Shown: piece after piece, positions 8,921 to 18,212 of the stretch
Layout of the letters: every line of letters starts with the position of its first letter
Numbering within the stretch: the stretch's first letter is position 1
Origin: Chara braunii
Taxonomy: Eukaryota > Streptophyta > Charophyceae > Charales > Characeae
Length of the DNA: 36,129 nucleotides
Assembly (NCBI GenBank): GCA_003427395.1
Contig: BFEA01000089.1
Span: 1,698,316-1,734,444 of the forward strand
Direction: 5' to 3'
Position numbers and translations under genes: made by a program
The notes under the pieces: model-generated
Seen by the model: the letters and a program-made list of their open reading frames with translations, nothing else
Database searches by the model: none
What the model was told of the DNA's origin: nothing

Positions 8921-10546
8921 TTATCTTACCTCTTCTCGCACCACAAACTTCTTAAGCCTCGTTCTTGACACCCAATCTTTCCATTTTGTCCCGTCTATCT
9001 CTTCAATCTGGTCGGCGCCAAAATCTCCGCATCGTACAATCCAATATGGCCCTAACCATCTCTTGTCGAGCTTCCTGGACCACTGTTTCTCTAGGGATGA
9101 GTCATATAACAATACAACATCCCCCACTGCCAAAGGTGTCTTCCGTACGCGCGCCATTTGGTCTCAACGAGCCTTATCATCCATACGACTCCTTTCCACC
9201 CGTCTGGATGCCTCATGAATTCTTTCCTCAGTCACACTCACCTGTCGTGCCCGAATATCGAGTAACTCCTCAAAAGACAGGTTGGTTTCTAAATCATGGC
9301 GTCTCCAGGTTTTCAGGAAGCTTTCAATTGGGAAAGTAGCGTGCCTCTCGTACCATAGCGTGGCCGGCACGTACTTTGTGTTTTTTTTTACCGTAATATT
9401 TTCGACAAAGAACCTGCTCTCAGATATATTGGCCACTGATTAGGCTTACCTTCAGTCCACTTAGCCAAAAGGCTAGTGATGGTACTATGTCCTCTTTCAA
9501 CTGGAACATTTGCTTGGGGGTGGGCGGCCGTGGTATAGTTAGCTACCATGCCATACCCTTATAACAACTCTTGCACCTCCAAACAGGTAAACTCTGATCC
9601 TTTGTCCATCATGAACTCCTTGACAAAGGGATAACGGAGATAGTATTCTTCGATGCAGCTTACCAGAACCGAACCGATCTTTATACGAATGACTCGACCA
9701 TCTGCAAAGCGAGTAAGGTTGTCCCGTGATTCAAAGATGTAATTATAGCCATGATATCCAAGCGACATGAATAGTAAATCGAGATATATTACGGCACCCA
9801 CTTCCCTTTCTAGTCTTGGATGCAGTGACTCTCCTGGCTTTTGAGGCAATCTCTCTTGACAAGGCACACAGTACCGACAAAACTTAATGACCATTTCCAA
9901 CATTCCATCCCAGTAATATAGCTCGCTTATTTGGCATATATGGCATTAATTCCTCGATGTCCCCCAACAATGTCATCATGAAGCGCTGCTATAATATCAA
10001 TTTAGCAATTCTTTCCGCACATAACCCCTCTGGATTCCCCACTTGCTTCTTTACGAAGAGATCGTCATCCCTTACCAGATAGAGATGTCTCATTTTCTGA
10101 GCCTTCTCACTCGCATCCGTATCCCTCATCTCGCATGATAGAAGAAGTTCTAGCTCCAGGTAGATCCCATCGTACTCTTCTGCACGGAACGCTTCTTTGA
10201 TCTCTCCTTCCGCAAACCCGTCATTCTGGCTTTCTGGCACTATATCTTCGCCCTCAACCGGATTCAGCGAGCCTCTTTGATCAAAGTTCCCCTGCAGAAG
10301 CGTATTGGTGAGGAGATACATTCCCCCCAGCAGTTCTTCATGCTTCTCTACCTGATCCGGTCCTTCTTCTATCGTCCTTACCTCCTCCACCAGACTATGA
10401 GTACCTGTCAGTGCCAACTTCACCATCCATTGGACATCCTTACCACCCCATGAGTTTTCTTCCTCAAAAGGTTTGAGTACTAACTCTGCCTTCTGCTCGT
10501 ACCCTCGTGGTGCTAACCATATAGGGTGACCAACACAACTTGGCAC
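8921..10546 (-). pseudogene. Ty3/gypsy integrase
   Basis: Integrase inserts the cDNA copy into the host genome. Reading right to left, after a linker the zinc-binding HHCC module survives in pieces: H-x6-H at about 9955-9985, and C-x2-C-x2-C near 9860-9885. The catalytic core has D in Y-L-D-L-L-F-M (9780-9778), D in M-M-D-K-G-S-E-F (9606-9604) and E in P-V-E-R-G-H (9498-9496). The last two are separated by 35 codons, the expected D-x35-E spacing. The C-terminal domain ends G-D-V-V-L-L-Y-D-S and K-W-K-D-W-V-S (8921-9157). Breaks: a frameshift near 9990, another near 9920, TAA at 9561-9559 inside the core, a frameshift near 9450, and TGA at 9166-9164 at a probable Trp codon. It is therefore non-functional as written although all three acidic residues remain. 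Confidence 0.85.
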
Positions 10547-11197
10547 TCACAGGGACCATTTGTTGATATGTAGACGAACATCCTCCTCTTCGTTCAAAAA
10601 ACCATCAACTGGAGGTGTATCTTCCACCGCTCCTTCTTCTGGCTTATCCCAGTTGATGCGACTTAGCCCATCCGCTCTATTTTTGCTCCCTGAAATCCTC
10701 TCCAATTCAAAATTAAACATCCAAATATATGTCAACCATCTAGCAACCGTTGGGTCCGATGGAGTGTAATTCTTCAATGAACAAGCAAGCGTAGTTGGGT
10801 CTACTCTCAATATAAACCTTCTGCCAAAAATATTGTTCCGTAAGATCCTTAAACAGTGAAGGACAGCGAGAGCCTCCTTCTTAAACGGGGAGTAGTTCCT
10901 CTCAGTTGTGTTAAGAGTTCGACTCTCAAACCTTAATGGTCTCTCCTTTCTTTCAGCATCTGCCTGGATCAGGACTCCTCCAAAGGAAGTTGGTCCAGCG
11001 TCTGTTTCAATGATAAAATGTCTCTCCTCTGTGGCCTCATAGTCCGACGCCCCCAATACTAAACATCCTTCTTTGAACTCCGCCTTCATTCCTGCCACAA
11101 CCCTTACCTGGTCCTCGCCCCAAACCCATTCCTGATCCTGACGCACCAGCTTTCTCAAATGTTCCATCCTGACAACAAAATTTATAATGAAGCTTCT
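10547..11197 (-). pseudogene. Ty3/gypsy RNase H domain
   Basis: RNase H removes genomic RNA from the RNA:DNA hybrid during reverse transcription. Visible motifs in order are I-E-T-D-A-G-P-T (first acidic residue), Y-S-P-F-K-K-E-A-L-A-V (second), F-I-L-R-V-D-P-T-T (third) and K-N-R-A-D-G-L-S-R (fourth). That is a full D-E-D-D set in the Ty3/gypsy arrangement. The frame joins the reverse transcriptase through a TGA at 11200-11198 where the family has Trp, and ends at a TGA (10549-10547) that probably replaces an Arg CGA, because the same phase continues into the integrase linker. This is the least damaged part of the element. Confidence 0.85.
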
Positions 11198-12300
11198 TCA
11201 AAATCCACACGTGCCTAGGAAGCTTCTAACATTTGTTATTGAATGGAAAGATACTGACCATTCAATAATTTTATCCTTCTTCTTCACATGTGGTCTTCGG
11301 GCATTCTCGTTACAAACAAACCCCAAGATGGTAGTTTCCCTCATACAATGTCTGGATTTGGCTCCACTTGCCGTAAGGTTATGTTCCTCTAGCAAATTCA
11401 AGACTTTGTCAAGGTCCTGAAGGTGCTTCCAGACAAAACGCCTTACTCCTGGCATAAGTTCATCTTCCTCCTTCTCCTTTGTTTTTTTTACTGCCAAGTC
11501 ATCAATATATGGTTGGGTGATGTGTGAACTAACTATCTGCATGATCTGGACCATATGCCTCTGAACCATTGCCACTGCATTAGTCTATCGTTGAGGGGCC
11601 ACATTCATGTGGATTAGCCCCCCAGGTGTATGCATCGTTGTCACTGGCCTATCCGGCGGATATACAGGAAACTGACCATACGCAGAATAAAGGTCTATAA
11701 GTGATATTATAGGCCTTCCCGCACACGATTCTGATATCGCGTCTGCGTTCGGCAACCCTCCCTCATCTCGCACAGTCACCATGTTAAGTCGTAGCAAGTC
11801 ATGGATCCACCACAACGTCCCGTTAGGTTCGACAAAGCAAAACCACGAGGATGTGTACGGCTCGCTTGAATAGTTGGCGACATGCGTACGCACCTTGCCG
11901 TCCAGATAGTTCACCACCTTTTTTTCTTTGTTAGGATTGGGGTATCGCACGCCTCTCAAATTTCATGGCTCATGCGGTATGGTATGGATCCGAATCATCG
12001 GAATCTTGTTCACATCCAACCTTCCGCGTTGATCATCATTGAAGGTATATGCGTGATGCCTCTTCTTCATTAACTCCACCATTAAAGCTCTTTCCTGGGT
12101 GACAGGAATCCAGGTTCTCCCACTATCAGCTTCTCCTCGTTCCCTTCGTTGGTACGACATGGCTCAATCGCGGCCTGCTCCTTCATCCGCCGTATCAATC
12201 CACGTTCCCGCTCATAGTAAGCTTCTTCATCTTCTGTAACAAGAATGAGAACCGGACGACACTTCTTGTCTATGGTCTTGTACCACCTTTGGGAACCCTG
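11198..12300 (-). pseudogene. Ty3/gypsy reverse transcriptase
   Basis: Copies element RNA into cDNA. In order come a pre-RT segment, F-C-F-V-E-P-N-G-T-L (fingers), motif A I-D-L-Y-S-A-Y (Asp at 11695-11693), the T-P-G-G-L-I-H-M-N-V motif B, and the catalytic box Y-I-D-D at 11509-11498. The thumb and connection follow, with L-G-F-V-C and S-F-L-G-T-C-G-F. Both catalytic aspartates of Y-I-D-D are intact. Breaks: a frameshift near 12160, TGA at 11965-11963, TAG at 11587-11585 and TGA at 11200-11198; all three stops fall where related proteins have Trp. The family Y-D-Q after motif A reads Y-G-Q here. Confidence 0.88.
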
Positions 12301-12765
12301 CTTGAGCCGTCCCCTAAAAAAAAAGGTCGGATTACTGTTTGCGCCTGCACTATTGCAGGGTCCCTTCTTCCAATCGGAAGACGATAGACTAATTTCACCT
12401 CTCCTACCTGAGGGTATTCCAAAACCTGTTTTCTCAGTGCCTGAACAGCCTCAGGATCTGCGATCTCATGAGTGACCACTAAATCCATCACCTTATTTAC
12501 ATCAGATAAACTGAGTGAAAGCACTTCCGCCCTCTCTTCCTCCTCTGGCTCTTCGAGAAGCTTCCTGCGCTCATTCTCGGATTCCTCGATCGTGAACGTG
12601 TTAGGGTTGGGCCTATTCCTTATGCTCCGAAGTTTTGTATTCCTGCAGGTCACAATCTCGTAGTTCCCACATGCAGGGTCACACAGGAGTAAGATGATCG
12701 TTTCATCGTGTTTGTTGAAGATTAAGGTCTCTGTCCTGCATAGGAACGATCTCCCAAAAGGATGG
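12301..12765 (-). pseudogene. Protease to reverse transcriptase linker
   Basis: A charged linker frame (12653-12270) rich in Glu/Arg, with E-E-P-E-E-E-E-R-A-E, then a short hydrophobic piece. It continues the protease after a 1-base frameshift near 12765 and runs into the reverse transcriptase after a second frameshift near 12290. No catalytic motif is expected here. It is assigned by position and by the sensible continuation across both frameshifts. Confidence 0.65.
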
Positions 12766-13642
12766 CATGATCCACATCAGGCATGACAAAGAAACACGTC
12801 ATTGCCTTCACCTTGCCAACCTCGACGACCACATTTGAAGTCGTCCCACAAAACACCGCCTTATAATTGACACCATGCAAGATGCCACAGTCTGAGCGGT
12901 TTACCTCCATCCCTAGCCTAAGTGCATCAGCTTCCCTAGTAATATTCATTTTTGCGTCAGTATCTAACATCGCCGTGCACTTCAATCCTTTCACCACTAA
13001 GTCCACCATCTCGCAGGCCACATACTTCCAGTCCATCTTAGTCCCTGCCTCTGCCCATTCTGCTTCCTTCGGCAGGATCATACTAAGATGGACGTTTGGC
13101 ACAACCCGTCGCGACAATCTACCCTTCAGCCCATCACGGAGTCGCGGAGCAGAGACCAGGATATCGTTTAGGTTCATGAGGTCATTGTGACCCTCAAGCA
13201 ACCTATCAACCATCCGTTCCATGTCAAAACCCTCGTCCAACCGAACTGCATACTTCTTTTTCTTCGGCGCTACATCGCGCAAAATTGACTCGACCTTTTT
13301 TTCTTGGGCTCCTCTCTTTTTAGCCCTCTGCTTTGCTCGCCTATCCTCTTCCTGATGGAGCCTTTTGTCTTCCTCATCTTCGTCATCGTCCTTCTCAACC
13401 TCCACAGCCTCTTTCCTTCGTTCTTGTTCAGACTCTTTTCGAGGAGGTTCCTGGCTAGCACTCACCTTGGCTTGGCCCCTAGTTCGAGCTGCCATTGTTG
13501 CTCTCCCCTGCACTGTATAAGGCCTATAGGTCATACCGGACCCTGGGTCTGACCCTACCGTCGCCACTCTAGGGTACCCTTGTCGTGATGGCACCGATTC
13601 CGGACCAGACTCATAGAGGAAAACCTTAGGGAGATTTGCCTT
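12722..13642 (-). pseudogene. Ty3/gypsy aspartic protease (retropepsin)
   Basis: Processes the gag-pol polyprotein. A charged N-terminal extension (K-D-D-D-E-D-E-E-D and a K/R-rich run) leads into a retropepsin-like fold with the active-site motif at 12964-12956 and a downstream hydrophobic-Gly segment, A-I-L-L-G, near 12760. The active site reads M-L-D-T-D-A where D-T-G or D-S-G is required, a Gly-to-Asp change explained by one G-to-A transition. The enzyme would therefore be dead even without the frameshift at its C-terminus. The same phase continues upstream through TGA at 13645-13643 into gag. Confidence 0.78.
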
Positions 13643-15430
13643 TCAATCTCTTACTTCCTCACATATGCCTACCAACTTTCGCTGGTACCTCCCCATTTTT
13701 TCTCATAGGTCCTCCATCTTTCTTAGGAGGATCGACGCAGGGTCCACCTTTTCATTAGAGTCCTCTTCATATGACTCGATAATTATAGGCTCATCTCTTA
13801 GGATCCTAGCTCGTGGCCGTTGGATCACTTCCACATTCTCCCCCATCTCTTTCACTTTCACAGGTGGGTCCTCCTTTTCTTGCCACAACCTAAACATGGT
13901 TGGCGGTGCCTGCCCCGCGGCTAACTGTCTGAGGGCCTCTTCCCTTACTCCGCCCGAGACCTTGGGATCAATGTACTCGCCGAACTGATCGTATATATCC
14001 CCACCCATGTTGGAATAGATTAGTCCAGCCTGCTCATCTTCCTGTCTCTTGTTGCAGAAACGTATTGTATGGCCTTGCTTATCGCAATGTCGGTAGATAG
14101 CATTCCGCCAATCGAAACGAGCTCTTCCATATCCTTGACCTCCTCCCTGGCCACCTTGGTTATCCTGACCTTGGTAACCTTGGTTATTCCACTGACCCCC
14201 TCGGCCTCCGCCGTTTCTACCTCGCCCTCTTCCGCCGCCTCTTCCTCGATTCCCTTGATTGCCCTGACCTTGATTCCCCCCCCCCCGCCACGCTAGCTTG
14301 CGAACTTTGCGGTTCGGGCGACAGAGGTGGTGCCATTCGGTTGGGCTTACTGCAGAGTAGCTTGGCGGCGGCATACTCGCTTGAGGTCCTGAGTAAGGTA
14401 TTATCTGTCCCTGCGGAACCTGGCCGCCCCATGGTACGAAGGTGTTAAAAATAGGCCATGGTCATTGTCTATATGGTGGTGGCCCTGCTTGAGAAGGTCC
14501 CACACTAGTCGATGGCGTTGCTGCGCTTGAAGAGGTCACTGCCAACGCTTGAGGTGCTTGCCCCTTCCCGAAGCCTTATCCTCCTTGTGTCAAGTTGCGT
14601 TGTTTGCGTTGCACCTTTACGAGATGTTGTGGCACCGACTCCTCTTTTTCCCACTCTTCTAGAATAGCTTCCTCAACCACCAACTCTTTTCCCTTCCTTT
14701 GGACCGTGGTTACCACTTTCTTCCGTATCACAGGTATCTTTGCCATAGCCTAGCTATGCGAGTACATCTGTGATAATCCTTCTTACCTCTGGAGTCCCTG
14801 AGGCAGTTGTATCACGCTCCTTCCTTTTTCGCCTCTGTTGGTGCATTTGATACTGCTCCACTTGGTCCAAATCTCCCTCTTCTATACCTTTGTCGATCGT
14901 GGTCAGGTGAGCTTTTCACTACCTCCTCCCCGCTTTGTCAATTGCTGGGCCTCCGAATCGTTGAACAACCCTAGGAAAATAGCACATTGTGCCTCTTCTG
15001 AAATCTCTGGGACCTTCCTTGCCTTCTTCTTAAATTCTTCTCTGCGAGCCCCAACAGTGGTAAAGTCATCCCTATTCATGGCCTCTAGGTCCGCCACGGT
15101 CAACAACCCATCGCCCAATTTGTACTTCCTTAACATGTCATCTTTAAACCTGACCCAACTACCATTGGTCGCAACTATAACCTTTTCTATCTCCTTGTGA
15201 AGCCCATGAAGTATATACTTCGGAATACGTTGGAACTTCACTGCATCTGACAAACCCACCACTGCCTGGTTGACCAACTCTAACCATTACGAAACTCGTT
15301 CTCCTCTGAAATGGAAAGTGTCAACTTTCGGGACATTGCTTTGCGCTTTTTCTCGCATGTCCAAGGCTTCAACCATGTCATCAATGGTCAATCCTTTCGC
15401 CAGTCCGTCGGCCGTTTTGACAAGTCTCTT
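13643..15430 (-). pseudogene. Ty3/gypsy gag (capsid and nucleocapsid)
   Basis: Gag forms the particle and packages RNA. The capsid-like part (15430-14903) includes K-V-D-T-F-H-F-R-G-E-R-V-S and W-L-E-L-V-N-Q-A-V, split by TAA at 15289-15287. A frameshift near 14902, where one G is missing from a Trp codon, and a probable stop at 14756-14754 follow. Then comes a Gly/Gln/Arg-rich nucleocapsid with many R-G-G and G-N-Q-G repeats, and a knuckle at 14054-14095. The knuckle reads Y-x2-C-x4-H-x4-C: its first Cys is replaced by Tyr (TGC to TAC). A C11 run at about 14277-14287 (G run on the coding strand) marks another frameshift. TGA codons at 13705-13703 and 13645-13643 sit at probable Trp positions. 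Confidence 0.75.
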
Positions 15431-15729
15431 TATTCAAGTTTATTCCTATTAAGAAAAGGTAAAAACTTCATTCAACAAGCGGACCTACCATACTGCTTAC
15501 CTGACTTCCTACTTAGCTTAATCATAATCCAAACATACCAGGCACTATCCCTTCTCTCTTTTCTTAACTTACCTCGACCGACTTATCCTTCTCACAAACT
15601 TCCTTTACATCCTAAGGGAGTATATGCTTTATCCATAATAACCAAATAGACAATCAATCAAATTAAAATATACAGTAATTATTAATCGTAACTTCGCATA
15701 GTCATCTTTATAAGTCATACAAAATTTCC
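15431..15729. other. AT-rich flank of the Ty3 tract, no gene seen
   Basis: Presumed leader or flank upstream of gag. No primer binding site or LTR end could be recognised. Confidence 0.5.
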
Positions 15730-15951
15730 TCACATGCCTATTTTTTCATTCTCTCGTACCCGGATGTCGTTCCACCAGGGACAACGGTAGTCGACCTTAT
15801 CCCCAACAATGACGCCACATGTCGAGCACATCGCACCTGCGCAGTGCGGGACCCTCCCGACCGTGTCATGCAGGAGTTGGTCTACCTCATCGCGATACAT
15901 ATGGAGTCTCCGCAAGCCGCTCCGGCCGAGTGCACCACCCATACTTCCCAC
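15730..15951 (-). CDS. Unidentified Cys/Trp-containing short frame
   Basis: A 73-codon frame containing H-C-A-G-A-M-C-S-T-C-G and, 17 residues later, R-C-P-W-W. The cysteine spacing C-x4-C-x2-C with a later C could bind zinc. The N-terminal half is Gly/Arg-rich and the middle (Y-R-D-E-V-D-Q-L-L-H-D-T-V) is helix-like. I do not recognise the family. It has no visible partner and no promoter. It may be an exon or gene fragment, because both ends stop abruptly. Composition is GC-richer than the flanks, which favours real coding origin. Confidence 0.3.
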   Translation of the reverse strand: MGSMGGALGRSGLRRLHMYRDEVDQLLHDTVGRVPHCAGAMCSTCGVIVGDKVDYRCPWWNDIRVRENEKIGM

Positions 15952-16246
15952 GAGCCCCTACAACAGGATAACGCCAACGCGAGGTACAATGAAAAAAAAA
16001 AATCAATCATTGTGTTTATTTTTTCCACATACCACACGTTTAAAAATAAAACACACACACACACGAAACGACACAAAACAACACAACACAATCTTAGTCC
16101 CTTTAGTAAACATCCCATAACCTTCCAATGTGGAAATTGGGTAGGCGTCTCGCGCGAGACTTAGTATAAAACCGCGTGGACGCATGACCTTCTTATATCG
16201 ACTAGCAATGCATGAATACACAAGCAATCGCAATGATGACGTACTA
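15952..16246. other. Intergenic stretch with a 14-bp palindrome
   Basis: Contains an A9-A10 run, an (AC)n run at about 16048-16062, the palindrome GTCTCGCGCGAGAC at 16147-16160, and TATAAAA starting at 16165. The palindrome-TATA arrangement could be promoter-like on the + strand, but no + strand gene follows. Confidence 0.45.
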
Positions 16247-16431
16247 TGTAGTGCCCATAATCAAGCAGTCCTTTGTGGATCTGAGTACCGCTTATGACAC
16301 TAAAGTGTCAATCTCAAAGTATCGTGAGGGTAAAACTCTTCACGATATTGCACGGCTGAAAGAACATCCGTTCGGCCCCCGCGGCACCTTCGGCCCTTAG
16401 GCTGAGTGTCCCGGTGGGCAGGGCAAATAGG

Positions 16432-16512
16432 CTCTGCGCGGGGGGTGATCCCTTCCGCGCAGAGTCTAGGACCTGGGGTGTCCTTGGCAAGGACCTCGAA
16501 TCCAGGCCTAGG
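16432..16512 (+). other. Cluster of stable hairpins
   Basis: A perfect 10-bp stem CTCTGCGCGG / CCGCGCAGAG (16432-16441 with 16455-16464) extends inward by G-C and G-U pairs. It is followed by GTCCTTG / CAAGGAC (16480-16486 with 16488-16494), flanked by CCTGG / CCAGG (16472-16476 with 16502-16506). It could be a structured RNA or a transposon terminus. Confidence 0.5.
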
Positions 16513-17329
16513 ACCATTGTCCGGTCAAAAAGTATTAAAAAACAAAACAGTGAAAAAATGGGAGTCTCCTTTCCTCTCTCAATCTCAACCCCAATTAAAC
16601 CTTAAACACGGGGCACTATAAACCATGCGAACACTCAAGCATAGAGATGTATATACATATAAATAAGGTTTATTAAAAATAGGACGATCACTTCTCACAG
16701 TCACAGTGAGGCTCCTCTCAGCAATACATGAAATGTATTTGCAAATAGTCAAATTCAAAGTCTGAACCACAAACATACAAGCAATCACATCAAGGAATCA
16801 ACCAAAAGCCTACACACTATACAGGATCAACTTTAACCCTTCCCTATACTCATACCCCTTGCTTTAGTCATGCAAGCCCCAACCTTTGTCCAACCGTCCA
16901 AAACAAATACTAAGTATTTTTGTTAAATGATCATTCAATAAACGTTTGGGTGAAAATCTTGATAAAATAATAAAAACCACCAGGGTTAAAAACCTTTTAG
17001 GTTGGATAACGAGAATGAATTGGAGTTGAGTCGTAGACCGACGACTTAACAACTGACCTGTTATCAGTGATAACAGAAGATGATCCTCGTGGGATCAAGC
17101 TGAATCTAGCCCAATTTTGAGTTAGAATGATCAAAGAGACCTGTATTATAAGACAGGTCAATGACGAAGCTAAATCATCATTGTATGAAAAATAAATCTC
17201 CATAGCACATTCTTACTCAAAGTTGTCTGCCAATTAAGTCTGATTCTTCCTCTAAGTCAAATGTCCAAAGAAAGGTAGACCTTTGACATAATTTTCCCCA
17301 TACAGAGTGGATTGTCAGTATCGTCACCC

Positions 17330-17950
17330 GTCAAAATATAATTTTATGTCCTCTAAATTAAAAAAAAATTCGCAGCGCTTTCCGTAAGAAAAGTACCTTT
17401 TCATAATTTATACTAGCTTAAATTTGAAAAATGAAACAATATCTAACTCGAAAAAAGTCAAATTTTGTCTAACTCGCTGAATTAGTAAAATTTTGAGCAG
17501 CATCTCCTTTATAAAAGTAGACTTCCCAGATTTATACTAAGTCAGATAAGAACTCAAAGTCGGACTTGAGTTCTGTTAGGACCAAATTTAAATAACTCCT
17601 TAGATTTGTAAAAATTTCGGCAGGACTTCCCGTAGAGAAAATAACTTTTCGAAATTTATACAAAGCTGTCTAAAAATCTAGAAATAACTTTGACTTTCCA
17701 AAGTCCAATTTTGTATGACTCTCTGAATTAGTGAAAATTTGAGCGGCACTTCCTTTTAGAAAGAAGACTTTTTAGATTTTTACTAAACCAGATATGAAAT
17801 TTAGACAAGATGAACTTTGAAAAGTCAAAATCTAACGAACTTCTTGATTTTGTAGAAATTTTGGCAACTCTTTCCCGTAGAGAAAGTGTCTTACCAAGAT
17901 TTATACGGGACCAAGTATAACAAAAAATCCCACAAATTATAGAATTTGAC
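17330..17950. repeat. Five-unit ~123-bp tandem array, alternating unit types
   Basis: A box near CTTCCCGTAGAGAAA recurs at about 17380, 17503, 17627, 17750 and 17871, a period of 121-124 bp. Units 1, 3 and 5 carry CCGTA(G)AGAAA. Units 2 and 4 carry TCCTTT(T)A plus CTGAATTAGT and resemble each other more than their neighbours. The array is thus a dimer repeat of about 246 bp, as in higher-order satellite repeats. Copies are well diverged, so it is old. It lies inside the 16247-18272 segment. The frame at 17728-18102 on the - strand is a by-product. Confidence 0.8.
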
Positions 17951-18212
17951 GTAAGTAAAATAAACTTAGGTCGAAAAATGCAAGAATTGAAACTAACTCT
18001 TATAACTCTAGTACGTGGCGAGCATCTAAAACAACTACCTATCAAACTGAAACTCAGGCTAAGTAGTGATTTCACACAGCCATATGCAAAGCCAAGCCAC
18101 AATGATAAACACTCTCACCAGCCCCAAATCAACTTCGTCAAACAATAGTTTGTAGTCTTTCAATGTGTTATTCATTGAACCCAACTTACATAAGGCGTAA
18201 AGCTAGAACATC

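Larger units (their letters stand above)
6272..15430 (-). mobile_element. Ty3/gypsy LTR retrotransposon tract, degenerate
   Basis: The internal region of a Ty3/gypsy-type element lies on the - strand in the order gag, protease, reverse transcriptase, RNase H, integrase. This order, with integrase after RNase H, defines Ty3/gypsy and excludes Ty1/copia. A gag-like frame follows integrase. The coding tract is broken by about ten stops and eight frameshifts before 8921 and nine more stops after. I could not identify LTRs, a primer binding site or a polypurine tract, so the outer limits are only those of recognisable coding sequence. The protein family is one I associate with Chara braunii, from memory. 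Confidence 0.82.

Noticed and set aside
8734-8929. Intron fusing integrase to the second gag-like frame
   Set aside because: Donor-like and acceptor-like sites exist, but joining them gives a stop at the second codon and the next ATG is out of phase.
9164-13705. TGA read as tryptophan (recoded genetic code) to explain the Trp-position stops
   Set aside because: TGG is used normally elsewhere in the same frames, one of the stops is TAG, and frameshifts and active-site changes accompany them, so decay is simpler.
16432-16470. Helitron 3' end (hairpin followed by CTAG)
   Set aside because: CTAG follows the hairpin after only one base and is followed by G, not the usual T; no 5' TC end or Rep/helicase seen.
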